DNA from: Gordionus sp. m RMFG-2023
Taxonomy: Eukaryota > Nematomorpha > Gordioida > Chordodea > Parachordodidae
NCBI RefSeq assembly: GCF_954871325.1
Contig: NC_088775.1
Span: 62,473,561-62,537,560, forward strand
Direction: 5' to 3'
DNA length: 64,000 nt
Shown here piece after piece: positions 33,609-44,559 of the stretch (positions within the stretch are counted from its first letter, which is position 1; each line of letters starts with the position of its first letter). The notes beneath the pieces were generated by a model. It was not told the DNA's origin and searched no databases. It worked only from the letters and a program-made list of their open reading frames with translations. The translations under genes and the position numbers were made by a program.

Positions 33609-34220
33609 TTATATAATACATGAACATTGATTTGTTTTTCTAGCTGTTCTGTAAAAGGCTTTTGAATCAGCACTTAATTGGTCTGATTTGCTAACCAAGT
33701 CATCTAATTTTTCGCCTCTCTCTAAAACAGATTCAATGGTGTTGTGTAAGATAATTTTGGTTTCATCTAAATCATTTTCCAACCTTGTCAATACATCTGC
33801 CTCTTTTGGGCTTTGATATTTAGCTAGCATTTCTGTTAAAAAAGGATCAATCATTGGTTTATTGATTTCATTGTTTTCATAAGATTGATTTGAAAAATTA
33901 TTTAGGACTTTAGTTAATAAAGTTTGAGCAACTCTTTTAGGATATTCATGATCAGAAAATAATATTGCCCCCAATTTATCATCACTTCTAACATATGTAT
34001 TACATAGATAGTTATCTTGAGTAATAGTGCATCTAGATCCTTGTTGAGTTTTAGTAATGAGTAATTCTGATGTAAATTTTAAAAATTCTTCCACACCTCT
34101 TCTTTGAAAAAAGTTAAATGATGCAAGATTAAGAGCATATTTTATAATTTTTGCATTTTTGGAAGAATCATTATGAAAATCACTTATTTTAACTAAAATA
34201 AATATGCCATATAATTTCAT
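33609..34220 (-). CDS. YKT6: YKT6 v-SNARE (longin-domain R-SNARE), single exon
   Basis: YKT6 is a lipid-anchored R-SNARE acting in ER-Golgi, endosomal and autophagosome fusion. The 203-residue product is close to the usual 198. It begins MKLY like other members; residues 1-135 form the longin domain (NFFQRRGVEEFLKFT, HEYPKRVAQTLL), and residues 139-198 form the SNARE motif with the zero-layer arginine at 168 in ETKIILHNTIESVLERGEKL. No intron interrupts it and the frame is clean, so it looks like a working host gene; a retrocopy is possible but I see no poly(A) tail or flanking duplication. The odd point is the C-terminus: it ends NQCSCII, whereas family members end like CCAIM. The palmitoylated Cys position is kept (Cys199), but the position expected to be farnesylated, fourth from the end, is Ser200, and an extra Cys follows at 201. 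Neighbours are all transposons, so there is no genomic context. Confidence 0.96.
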   Translation of the reverse strand: MKLYGIFILVKISDFHNDSSKNAKIIKYALNLASFNFFQRRGVEEFLKFTSELLITKTQQGSRCTITQDNYLCNTYVRSDDKLGAILFSDHEYPKRVAQTLLTKVLNNFSNQSYENNEINKPMIDPFLTEMLAKYQSPKEADVLTRLENDLDETKIILHNTIESVLERGEKLDDLVSKSDQLSADSKAFYRTARKTNQCSCII

Positions 34221-34469
34221 ATCCGCGAAATAATTTAGAATATGAATAATGTTGTAATTAAATTATAAGACATACAATTGCACGGTTCGGGGCCGAAATA
34301 TTCCCACAGCTGTTTGGAGTCAAATGAAAAAAAGATGGTGAATACAAACAAGACACTTAATTAATATTGAATTTATGATTTTATTTTTATATTTAGTATT
34401 ACATAAATTACTAACATCTTAAATGTTCTATTATATAATATTCTAACTGATTAATATAATATATTGTAT
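34221..34469 (-). promoter_or_regulatory. YKT6 upstream region
   Basis: This is the 5' flank of YKT6 on the minus strand. A GC-richer patch at about 34280-34325 (GGTTCGGGGCCGAAATATTC) stands out from AT-rich DNA about 60-100 bases upstream of the start codon and could be part of the core promoter. No TATA box can be trusted in such AT-rich sequence. Confidence 0.35.
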
Positions 34470-35165
34470 TTAAAAAAAAAAAAAAAAAAAAAATTAACAT
34501 TTAAATTTAAATTTAATAAATTTTAAAATTTTTATATTATAATTTATGCAATATATATTTATGAATATTTAATTAAATATAAAATATTTAAATATATCTA
34601 AAGTAATATATAAATATATATATAAGGTAATATTAAATTATATATAAAGTAATATTTAATAAATAATTAAAATATTAAATTATATATAAAGTAATATTTA
34701 ATAAATAATTATATATATCTAAAGTAATATTTAAATATATATATATAAAGTAATATTTAAATATATAATATTAAATTATATATAATGTAATATTAAATTA
34801 TATATAAAGAAATATTTAAATATAAATAATTAAAATATTTATATGATAATTTGTGCAATATATTATAAAATATTTAAATATATCTAAAGTAATATTTAAA
34901 TATATATATAAAGTAATATTTAAATATAAATATAAGGTAATATTAAATTATATATAAAGTAATATTTAAATATATATATAAGGTAATATTAAATTATATA
35001 TAAGGTAATATTAAATTATATATAAAGAAATATTTAAATATAAATAATTAAAATCGTTATATGATAATTTATGCAATATATTATAAAATATTTAAAAAGT
35101 AATATTTAAATATATAAATAAAGTATTATTAAAAACCTTAAATATATATAAACTAATATAAAATA
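34470..35165. repeat. AT-only tandem repeat with poly(A) start
   Basis: A run of about 21 As at 34470-34491 is followed by some 650 bases of nearly pure A/T. The words AAAGTAATATTTAAATATAT and GGTAATATTAAATTATATAT alternate in irregular units of about 30-45 bases, more than 12 times. Confidence 0.85.
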
Positions 35166-35221
35166 AAATATAGGAAGAATGTATTTAAATTCGCTAAAAT
35201 AATTGGTTAATTTATAATTAA

Positions 35222-36069
35222 CAGTGTTGTTAAAATAGCGCGCTACTTTTTTCAGTAGCGGTAGCTATAGCGCGCTACTTTTTTAAAAAAATAGCGATAG
35301 CGGTAGCTCGCTACTAGTGGATGCTGAAGAAGCATTATTAAATGAGGATTTTAAAAGAGTATCAAGATCTACATTTTCTAAATGCCAAGCTCTTTGGAAT
35401 AAACAAAATAAGTCATCAAAGACGTCTGATATTTTCAAAAAAAAATTAGGACGTTATTTATTGACACCAAACACTACAAAATGGAATAGTGTTTACAATG
35501 CTATGAAACTTTTAGCATTGTTTCTAAATGAGAAAAAAATGGAAATTTAATTATATATTGGCTCAAATGGGAATACAGTATTTTAATGTGGAGGAGCATA
35601 CTTTTATTAAAGAATATACTGAAGTATTTTTAATTAACCTCTAGATGCTTTTTTTAAATCTAAAAATACTAATTTAAATGATTTTTTTCATATAAAATTT
35701 TGTTTATTAAATTTAATACTGCGTTGCCCTCAAGTGCTAGTGCTGAACGATTATTTAGTATGGCAAAGCTTATACTTTCTAAACGTCGCTCTAGACTTGG
35801 GGATGACAGTACCGAAATGTTATTATTATTAAAGTGCAATGATAAATAAATTATATATATATGTAACAAATTATAGTCATGTTTTTATATCAATATTTTA
35901 TTTGTGGAAATAAAGTTACGTAAAAAAAAATATTTTAAAAAAAAATCAAAGTAGCGTAAAAAGTAGCTAATAGCGCGCTACTCATTTGAAAACGATAGCG
36001 CGCTACTTTTTTTATAAAATAGCGGTAGCGATAGCGCGCTACTTCTAAAAGTAGCGTTTAACAACACTG
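35222..36069 (+). mobile_element. hAT-F: 848-bp deleted hAT with perfect target duplication
   Basis: It starts CAGTGTTGTTAAAATAGCG and ends CGTTTAACAACACTG. ATAATTAA flanks both sides exactly (35214-35221 and 36070-36077). Both ends carry repeated palindromic words GTAGCGCGCTAC and variants, probably transposase-binding repeats. The interior keeps two transposase pieces in plus orientation and lacks the rest, a typical deletion derivative. Confidence 0.96.
35317..35850 (+). pseudogene. hAT-F transposase remnants
   Basis: The open stretch at 35317-35550 has RVSRSTFSKCQALWNKQNKS and YLLTPNTTKWNSVYNAM, the conserved middle of BED-hAT transposases (KCxALWNKQxRS...LxTPxxTRWNSxY). After a deletion, 35700-35850 reads FNTALPSSASAERLFSMAKL then LSKRRSRLGDD and a terminal LKCNDK, a well-preserved dimerisation tail. 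The first piece ends in a stop and the N-terminus and RNase H-like core are missing. Confidence 0.85.
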
Positions 36070-36077
36070 ATAATTAA

Positions 36078-36616
36078 TAAAGTTCTGCCACCATAAAGTT
36101 TTTTAGGATAAATGATGTAATGATACGAGTTTTCTAAATAAAAAATATAACCATAAAGTTTTCTAATATAAAGATTGTTTATTTTATTTTAAATTATTAA
36201 TTTAATTTTATATAATTTTAAAATTTTACATTTTTTTTATCACAAAAAAATCAGGTTTATATAATAATTTTCATATTAATATATAAAAATTTATATAATA
36301 AAAATCAATCTACACAATTTATAAAAAAATCAATTTATATCAACATAAAAAAACAATTTAAAGGTTAGTATTAATCGGTCATATTAACAATAATAATTAA
36401 TTAATATAAATGATTATTGTTAATAACAGAATGTAGACTATCTGGCTTATGTTAATTGTTAGGTATAAAAGATTAATCTGAAATTTCTGAACCCAAAAAT
36501 AAATTTAACATAGTTAGTGGAATGTGTATATATTTATGAAGATCTTTAAGTGGATAGTTAAAAATTGAAAAGTTAACAAAATCCAGTATATCATATTAAA
36601 ATTTTTTAATTACTTC
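36078..36616. other. AT-rich noncoding DNA
   Basis: No gene or repeat with a partner in the window was recognised between hAT-F and the next hAT end. Confidence 0.4.
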
Positions 36617-36714
36617 TAGTGCTGTAAACGTTACTACAAAAAAGAAACGCGTTACAGTTACTCGTTACATCTGAAAAGGGAACCCGTTACGGTTACCTTA
36701 AAAAGAAACTCGCA

Positions 36715-36955
36715 TTGAACGACTTGTCTTTATCTGAAAATCTTTGTAATTCAGATATGTAATAAGAGTCGTCATATGCAATTATCCTTAATATGACTAT
36801 CTATTAATTTCCTTCTTTCCCATGCTTCCCTTAAAAATGGCTGCAGAGTTCAAAGATTGCCCCCATATTCCATAATAGCTTACACTTAGAAAATGTAATT
36901 TTTAAAATAATTTTAGAGTGTACATCGTTATTTCAATGTCAACAGTAATAAGAAA
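36715..36955 (-). pseudogene. hAT-D-type transposase core fragment
   Basis: Shares long matches with 9845-10135 (for example GACTTGTC-TTATCTGAAAAT and TAGAAAATGTAATTTTT), which is the hAT-D segment around CSAQTLNLIASVD. Too decayed to translate reliably on its own. Confidence 0.65.
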
Positions 36956-38142
36956 TAAATAATTTTATAGTAAAATTAAATGTTTTTATTTTTTAAATAT
37001 TTTAAAGAATATTTTGAGTCTAAAGCGGACACATAGTATATAATGAGAAAAGGGAGAGAAAAACGAATTTTATAAGATGCCTCCTCAAATTTAATCAATC
37101 AGGCAGATAAAAAAATATATTTTGAAGTAACTTTTCCCCTCCAAGCTCTTGTAGAAAATTCGAGCCGTGTTGCGTCTAAAATTTAAAAATGATTGGCACA
37201 AGTGTTGTTAATTTGCTTGGTCGTAAAATTTACGAACCAAGTTAGTGTTCAAGCCTAGCCTGCTATGAGCACAAACCCGAGGTTCAAATATGGGGTCCAG
37301 ACCCAGAGTTGTTTATAATTTTTAAATAGCATAGCCCTGCAAGCAAGTCAGCTACGGGATAAAAAATCTTTTAATCAGGTTTAGTTATGATTTAATTAAA
37401 TTGAATTTGCTTAGTTCTACTCTTGGGTAAACTAAGAAAAAATAAATCTCATTTACTAATCTTTCAAATTTTATTATACATTTAAATTTAATTATAAATT
37501 AGTAGGCTTTATTATTTTTTTCTACATTAATTCCATTTTCTAACTAAGCATTCAAATATTTGTTTAAATTGCGATGATTTTGGCTGTTTGTTTGATTTAA
37601 CTATTTTTTCTCTTCCAGATTATGTTAAATCATCTTATATAATTATTAGTTTATATATAGTTACTTAACTATCAAAACAACACTCAGGTATTACAACAAC
37701 AAACTACGTTTTAATGTATCTGTTTTTTTTTACTTACTTCAATTTTTTTTTCTCTTGAAACACGAAAATCGATAATTTTATTTCTCTATTTTTCTTTTCT
37801 TAAAATATGAAATCGTACATAAAAAAAAATAATTGTCTCCAAGTGTTTTATTTTAATTATTTTTGCAAAGAAAATAATTTTATATGGATAAGATAACATG
37901 TTTCATTAAATCATCACAACTAAGGGAATGACAGCGTTGCCTGTTTGTATATAGAAAAAAAAATGATTTTTTTTATTCTTTAACTTTAAAAAAAAAATTA
38001 TTCTGTAAACATACTTTTTACCCTACCCATAGTGGCGCCACTATTTTATTATGAATAAAAATAATCGTAAGAGGAAAATAATTTCCAGGAAAAGAAAGAA
38101 AACATGATAAATTTTCCACAAAAAACCTAAGATATAGGAACT

Positions 38143-38370
38143 AATTGAAAAGATGATGATGGAAATAGCCGTCGACATGGACAAATCGGCCAATGGAGGA
38201 ATCAGGCATACACTCCTAAAAAATTGTAGATAACATACAAAACAAAATATTTTGAAAAGATGATGATGGAAATAACAGTCGACCTGGACAAATCGGCCAA
38301 TGGAGGATTCAGACATACATTCCCAAAAAAAATCGTAGATACCAAACAAAACAAAATATTTTGAAAAATT
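38143..38370. repeat. Tandem duplication, two units of about 115 bp
   Basis: AAAAGATGATGATGGAAATA, then GTCGAC(A/C)TGGACAAATCGGC and CAATGGAGGA, occurs at about 38148 and 38258, each unit ending in ACAAAACAAAATATTTTG. A minus-strand open stretch across both units (38041-38451) merely reflects the duplication. Confidence 0.85.
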
Positions 38371-39395
38371 TATGTGATTTTTTAAAAGAGAGAAGAGACT
38401 TAGAACATATTGTTTCATTTGAATAATATAACTTATTTTTTTATATATCATTTATATATATTATAATAATTTCTTATCTGGAAATTTAAAAAAAAATTGA
38501 TAAGCAAAATAATAATTGTAAGATTTGAAATATATAATATTCACTGCTTATAATCACCTCTGAAATAGATATTTTTATGAATAAAATTCAAGGTTACAAC
38601 GTTAGTAACTACGTTACTTTTTTTTACATTACTTTACAGCACAAATTAATATATAAATATTTATATTTTAGAAGGCAGATTTTGTAATTTTTATTCTGAT
38701 CATACTTAGGGTTGAACATCTATCGGTTACCGGATTCATTTATTAATCTATTTAATTAAAATCTATGATTGACCAAGACATATAAAAGTCTAATAATAAA
38801 TTAATCAATTGTTTTAGTTAAAAAAATCAGCAATATATATTCAAAAATGATTATTTGAATAAAATAAGGATTCAAAATTTAAATTTTGTATTTTTTTTAT
38901 CAATTATCTCCTTCCTTATACTTGTTTAGATGGACATGATACAAAAAAATTTGAATAATAAAATTTTATGTTACAAATTTTATAAATTATGGATTTTCTC
39001 AAATGACAATAAAATTTAAAATATCCTTTATTAAAATATAATAAATAATAAATAGTAATATGACATTTTAAAACAACAACAACTTAATTAATATGGAGAA
39101 AAAAATTTTATAGATGGAAAAGATGTAATCCTTTTCACCAATCTTTTCCTCACAGATATAACACCATTCAATCTCAATATAAATATAGAACTTCCAATAT
39201 AATTTTACTTTCCCAAAGAATAATAAATTCAATTTTTATATGTTAGCATTTTTTACAATTAATAATAAAAATATCTAAAAAACAATTGAATTTGTAATAA
39301 AATGAAATTTACATTGAAACATATTCACCACCATCCTGATAAATCTAAAGAAGAGCATTATGCAATTATGAATAAACTTAGTACAAATTATCCCC

Positions 39396-39495
39396 ACATC
39401 ACTGTCTCCAACTTCTTGTGGATGATTGAACTTTTGACTTTCTTCCAACAAGTTCCCAGAAATTCCCACATCACTGTCTCCAACTTCTTGTCAAG
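39396..39495. repeat. Short direct repeat
   Basis: CACATCACTGTCTCCAACTT followed by CTTGT occurs twice, about 70 bases apart (about 39396 and 39467). Confidence 0.8.
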
Positions 39496-39759
39496 GATTT
39501 ATCAAAGGAGGCACTAATGTCATGACTTAAGGAAAAATATATTAAGAAAAATTTGGTTAAATATTTATAATAAAATTTAAAAATAATTTTGTAAAATACT
39601 TCCTCTTCTTCCACTCAAAATAATTATTGTTCTTCTAATGTTCTATTTCTTAGAAAATATAAATATTTCTAATTTTATCCATGTGTTCAAATGCTGTTAA
39701 AATTATAAAAGATATATGATAAATTTTAGAAAAAAAAATTTGCCATACATAATTAAAAC

Positions 39760-40680
39760 CAATTACCTTGGCCTTGTTCAGAAAAATATATTCTAATAAT
39801 ATAGAATCTTGCTAATACTAAGATATAATCTTGCAAATACTAAGATAGAATCTTACTAATACTAATATGTTATTAATTAATACCAATTACCTTTGCCTTG
39901 AGGTACTGTATTTATATTTGATATTAGCTTTTAAGGTTTAGTCTTTATTTTATAATTTTCTACAAAAATGGTATGTAAATAGCTTTTGAGGTTTAGTCTT
40001 TATTTTATAATTTTCTACAAAAATGGTATATAAATAGCTTTTGAGGTTTACTTTATTTTATAATTTTATACAAAAATGGTATGTAAATAGCTTTGGTTTA
40101 ATCTTTATTTTACAATTTTCTACAAAAATGGTATATAAATAGCTTTTGAGGTTTAGTCTTTATTTTATAATTTTCTATAAAAATGGTATATAAATAGCTT
40201 TTGAGGTTTAGTCTTTATTTTATAATTTTCTACAAAAATGGTATGTAAATAGCTTTTAAGGTTTAGCCTTATTTTATAATTTTCTACAAAAATGGTATAT
40301 AAATAGCTTTTGAGGTTTAGTCTTTATTTTATAATTTTCTACAAAAATGGTATGTAAATACCTTTTGAGGTTTAGTCTTTATTTTATAATTTTCTACAAA
40401 AATGGTATGTAAATAGCTTTTGAGGTTTAGTCTTTATTTTATAATATTCTACAAAAATGGTATGTAATTAGCTTTTGAGGTTTAGTCTATTTATAATTTT
40501 CTACAAAAATGTGTATGTAAATATTAATTAAAACCAATTACCTTTGCCTTGAGGTACTGTATTTATATTTAATATTAGCTTGGTTTCGTCTTAATTTTAG
40601 AATTTTCAACAAAAATGTGTATGTAAATATTAATTAAAACCAATTACCTTTGCCTTGAGGTACTGTATAAATAATTTTAG
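39760..40680. repeat. Two interleaved tandem repeat families
   Basis: About 11 copies of a roughly 56-bp unit (GAGGTTTAGTCTTTATTTTA, then TAATTTTCTACAAAAATGGT and ATGTAAATAGCTTTT) run from about 39925 to 40515. They are framed by a second repeat, AAACCAATTACC(T)TTGCCTTGAGGTACTGTA, seen near 39765 (partial), 39885, 40532 and 40635. No coding function is apparent. Confidence 0.9.
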
Positions 40681-41089
40681 AATTTTCTTGGCTTTATTTA
40701 TGTCTACCCTATAAATGTAAGGATGCGAGAAAGATTCCGATTCCAAGCGCCGATATTAATTTTAGAATTTTCTACAAAAAAATAATTTTATAATTTTAGG
40801 AAAATTAATTTGCCATTTGACTCCAAATGGTTTGATGACAAAAGAAAGAAAAATGAATCGGACCGTTAATATCGTTGCTAATAAATTCCTAAAGACCACC
40901 GTACGAAAAGACGAAAGTGACCTTTATCTACCCTGTCAATTAACATCTGATAGATCACGTAGGTGCCAGTAGTCTTGGTTATATATTACTAAGCGTAATT
41001 TTATAAATTATATTTTAAATTCAAAAAACAAAGAATAGGTGATATAAATTTATAGTAATGCATAACAAATTAATTTTGTAATTATATAT
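40681..41089. other. Single-copy stretch, less AT-rich
   Basis: 40720-40990 has a more even base composition than its surroundings and no match elsewhere in the window (words GGATGCGAGAAAGATTCCGA and GACGAAAGTGACC). No open frame or RNA motif was recognised, so a conserved noncoding or transposon origin cannot be told apart. Confidence 0.3.
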
Positions 41090-41347
41090 TGCAAAGAATA
41101 AGGATGGAGACGATATAGCGCGAGGTTCGAGTCAGTAAAAATATATTTTATTAACTAATTTCTTTTTCTTTTGTTAAGGTATTTATACATTTTCTAACAT
41201 ATAAATTAGAATATAAAACGAAATACAAAAAAGTAAAATAATATATAAAAAAGTAAGGTTACGCCGTTTATAAAATAAAATTAGATTATAACAAAATAAT
41301 AAAAGTTCAAATGCAAAAAACAAAAAATAAGATAAAGGAATAACGCA
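41090..41347 (-). repeat. 3' LTR of the small LTR element
   Basis: Partner of 43010-43267; begins TGCAAAGAATAAGG and ends GGAATAACGCA on the plus strand (TG...CA termini). Confidence 0.92.
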
Positions 41348-41689
41348 CCATCTCCCTCTTCTGATAATTTCATCGGAGAAGTCATAGAGAGTTTGTTGTT
41401 CAAGTGGTTTATAATTTTGGTAATCAAGTTGTATCACAAATCATCATAACGTTGGCTTGTCCAATCGTTGGTTTGTATAAATCGATTTTGCACGTTGTTT
41501 TGTTTAATCACAAGCTTGATATCCATATAATTGTCTCCATTAATCATAGCTTGTTTGATCGTACTCAATTGTTAATTATCATTTTTCCAGTTGAGGAATT
41601 TGGAATAAATCAGAATATGTAATTTGGAATAGTTGATCAAATCAAATATATGAATAATATGCACGAATAAAATTTTGAATTTCGGAACA

Positions 41690-41835
41690 ATAAAATATGT
41701 AATAAGGAATGATAAAATATGTAATAAGGAATGATAAAATATGTAATAAGGAATGATAATTTATGTAATAAGGAATGATATTTATGTAATAAGGAATAAA
41801 ATTTTAATCCAGAATAAGGAATGATAAATTATAAT
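41690..41835. repeat. Tandem repeat of about 22 bp inside the small LTR element
   Basis: The unit AAATATGTAATAAGGAATGA T is repeated five to six times with small variation. Confidence 0.85.
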
Positions 41836-42639
41836 GATTATTATATTATTTTTCAGGTATTAAGTTAATCATAACGTTTTATACTTTTAGCGTTTTATGC
41901 GTTTTATATATTTAATTAGTAGCGTTTTAATATTTAATTAGTAGCGTTTTAATATTTAATTTATTTTTATTTATTTTCAATCTCCGAGGTTAAAATATGC
42001 AAATATTATGCACATTTCCCTCTCTTAAAAAAATTTAAATTTCACACAATATTTTTCTAAAATAATGATGTTTAATTTTTACATAACCTTTTGTCTTCAA
42101 AAGCTTTATTTCAAAAACATTTTTATCATTTTAAGTATTACTTTAAGGGTTATTTAAATCAATCCCTTTTAATTCATATGTTTTAATTACATTTTAACAT
42201 ATTTAAAATTAAGTTTTATCTTCTTGTTTAGGATTTTTAATGGTTTATTTTTAATTATATCTAAGAATTCATCTTTAGGTTTTGTTAATTAACAACAATT
42301 CGTCATCATTCAAGAAATCAAAAAATATCAATATTATCCATTAAGATTTTACATTTTAGTAATTTTAAAAATTTATAACATGCCTTTATCCTGGCATAAA
42401 ATTTTAATTTATAATACTTCTTACGTGGATTAGAATAATAAGTAACCATCATTGGTCTCACAAATAGAATTCATAACCTATCGTTCAACTTCCATATCAG
42501 TTCTTCCTAGGTTGTCACATTAGGTTAGGTGCTGGCTATTATATTCCAGTCCAACATCCAGAGCCGGGACACCATAAAGAAAGAAGCTTTTTGCATGAAA
42601 GAACGTACTAAGGTTTGATTCTTGGTCATCTCAGTAGTT

Positions 42640-42990
42640 TAGGTAGTCACAATAGATAAGGTAGTCATAACATCACAATAGATAAGGTAGTCATAATAGG
42701 TAGTCATCTCCATAGGTTAAGCACAAGGTAGAGTCATAATAGGTAGTCATCTCCATAGGTTAAGCAATCAACACAATAGGTAGTCATATAAATAGAGTCA
42801 TCACAATGGATTAAGCAATCGTCACAATAGGTAGTCATATAAATAGAGTCATCTCAATGGATTAAGCAATCGTCATAGATTAGATACACAATAGGTAGTC
42901 ATATCAATAGATAAGGTAGTCATTTCAATAGGTAAAGCAGTCTCTATAGGTTAGATAGTCGTCACAATAGGTAGTCATCTTTTTCTAGTC
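42640..42990. repeat. Irregular tandem repeat inside the small LTR element
   Basis: The words ATAGGTAGTCAT, GGATTAAGCAATCGTC and AAATAGAGTCATC recur many times; the longest unit (about 58 bases) is present twice between 42775 and 42890. The array lies next to the candidate primer site. Confidence 0.85.
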
Positions 42991-43009
42991 CACCACCCAA
43001 GGGGCACCA

Positions 43010-43267
43010 TGCAAAGAATAAGGATGGAGACGATATAGCGCGAGGTTCGAGTCAGTAAAAATATATTTTATTAACTAATTTCTTTTTCTTTTGTTAAGGT
43101 ATTTATACATTTTCTAACATATAAATTAGAATATAAAACGAAATACAAAAAAGTAAAATAATATATAAAAAAGTAAGGTTACGCCGTTTATAAAATAAAA
43201 TTAGATTATAACAAAATAATAAAAGTTCAAATGCAAAAAACAAAAATTAAGATAAAGGAATAACGCA
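43010..43267 (-). repeat. 5' LTR of the small LTR element
   Basis: Partner of 41090-41347 at exactly 1920 bases offset along the whole length. Confidence 0.92.
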
Positions 43268-43539
43268 ACATATATTCTTTTAATCAAAGTTGCGTAACAA
43301 GGGGGATCGCTAGCTAAGTGCCTTGAATGCCAAAGCACAGCACCCCCTTTTTCGAAATAAGCACTAACTTTGAAAAATGGATCATCACCCTTTTAAAAAA
43401 TTGACACCTGATTTTCATATAATTTGGGCTTATTTTAACCAGATATTGTTTTCCTTGTGATATAATCATTTTATCATAGTAATTTTCTTTCTTTTGCCTT
43501 AAACAAAAACATAGGTGAAATATCAAAAGATTTTATATT
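43268..43539. other. Spacer between LTR element and foldback arm
   Basis: No gene recognised. Contains a GC-richer stretch near 43300-43370 with no partner in the window. Confidence 0.35.
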
Positions 43540-44559
43540 ATGAAAAGAGCTCCTTAAGTTGGCCGAACATTTGGAAGCACTAACGATGAATCATAGGTCA
43601 TTTTTTAATGCCTCGTTAGTGCTTATTAGTGCTACAATCCGTATAGTAGCCGAATTTAAGGAAAAAAGTTACAGGCAAAAATAAAAATTTGTGCCAACTT
43701 CACGCTTAAAAGTTGATTGAAAGCACCAACGATAAAACTTATATCATTCTTTAGTGCTTTCTTTAGTAGAGATTAGTGCTTCAATCACTTGCCGAATTTA
43801 AGAACAAGAAGTTATTGGCGAAAAAAACAAAAATAAACAAATATTGGCGACGTGACAAAACAAAAACTAGAGTAGTACTAAACATCCGGTTTTTGCCATT
43901 ATTTAGTGCTTAATTAATGTATTTAAATTCCGTTATTATTTTGGATAACCGTCCTATGAAAAAACCGTAATACGCTAACGAAATATTTAGAGGTCAAATT
44001 TTGGCCAGAAAATTATGAAAGCACTAACGATGAAATTATATCCTTCTTTAGGGCTTCCTTAGTAGAGGTTAGTGCTTCAATTACTTTTGTAGCCAAATTT
44101 AAGAATAAAAAGTTATTTGCGAAAAAACAAATTATGGCGACGTGCCAAAACAAAAACTAGAGTAGTACTAAACATCCGGTTTTCGCCATTATTTAGTGCT
44201 TAATTAGCAAATTTGAATTCCATAATTATTTGGTTAACCGTCTTTGTAAAAATTATAATACGCTAAAGAAATGTTTAAAGATCAACTTATACCAGAAAAT
44301 TATTAAAGCAATAACGATGAAATTTATATCCTTCTTTAGGGCTTCCTTAGTAGAGGTTAGTGGTTTAATTACTTTTGTAGCCGAATTTAAGAATAAAAAG
44401 TTATTTGCGAAAAAAGCGAATAATGGCGACGTGCCAAAACAAAAACTATAGTAATAACAAACATCCGGTTTTTGCCATTATTTAGTGCTCAGTTAGTAAA
44501 TTTGAATTCCGTAATTAATTTGGTTAACCGTCTTTTTAAAAATTGTAATACACTAAGGA

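Larger units (their letters stand above)
36617..38643 (-). mobile_element. hAT-D relative, internally deleted (about 2.0 kb)
   Basis: The left end TAGTGCTGTAAACGTTACTA and the right end (inverted) GTGCTGTAAAGTAATG pair as inverted repeats and match the ends of hAT-D. GTTACTCGTTAC-type words follow the left end. Next to the left end is a piece of the transposase core (36715-36955). No 8-bp duplication could be read, and the extreme right bases are degraded. Most of the remaining interior (36960-38570) has no recognisable hAT coding; a patch at 37190-37360 is GC-richer and unexplained. Confidence 0.7.
41090..43267 (-). mobile_element. Small non-coding LTR element (TRIM/LARD-like), very young
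   Basis: Two 258-bp direct repeats (41090-41347 and 43010-43267) differ at a single base by eye. Read on the minus strand, each LTR runs TGCGTTATTCC...TTCTTTGCA. A polypurine tract (GAAGAGGGAGATGG) abuts the 3' LTR at 41348, and a candidate primer site (TGGTGCCCCTTGGGTGG) follows the 5' LTR at 43009. The 1.66-kb interior has no recognisable gag or pol and contains two tandem arrays, so the element would depend on another element's proteins. No exact target duplication is seen (TATAT is close to both edges). It appears whole for its class and recent. Confidence 0.9.

Noticed and set aside
37190-37360. tRNA-derived SINE suggested by GAGGTTCAAATATGGGG, a loose B-box look-alike
   Set aside because: No convincing A box at the right distance, no tRNA fold and no second copy.
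38041-38451. 136-codon minus-strand frame
   Set aside because: It spans the two-unit tandem duplication and translates to Phe/Ile/Leu-rich sequence repeated twice; an artefact of AT-rich tandem DNA.
41183-41622. Short open frames on both strands across the left LTR and interior of the small LTR element
   Set aside because: Hydrophobic, low-complexity translations that run across the LTR boundary; no gag, pol or host similarity.
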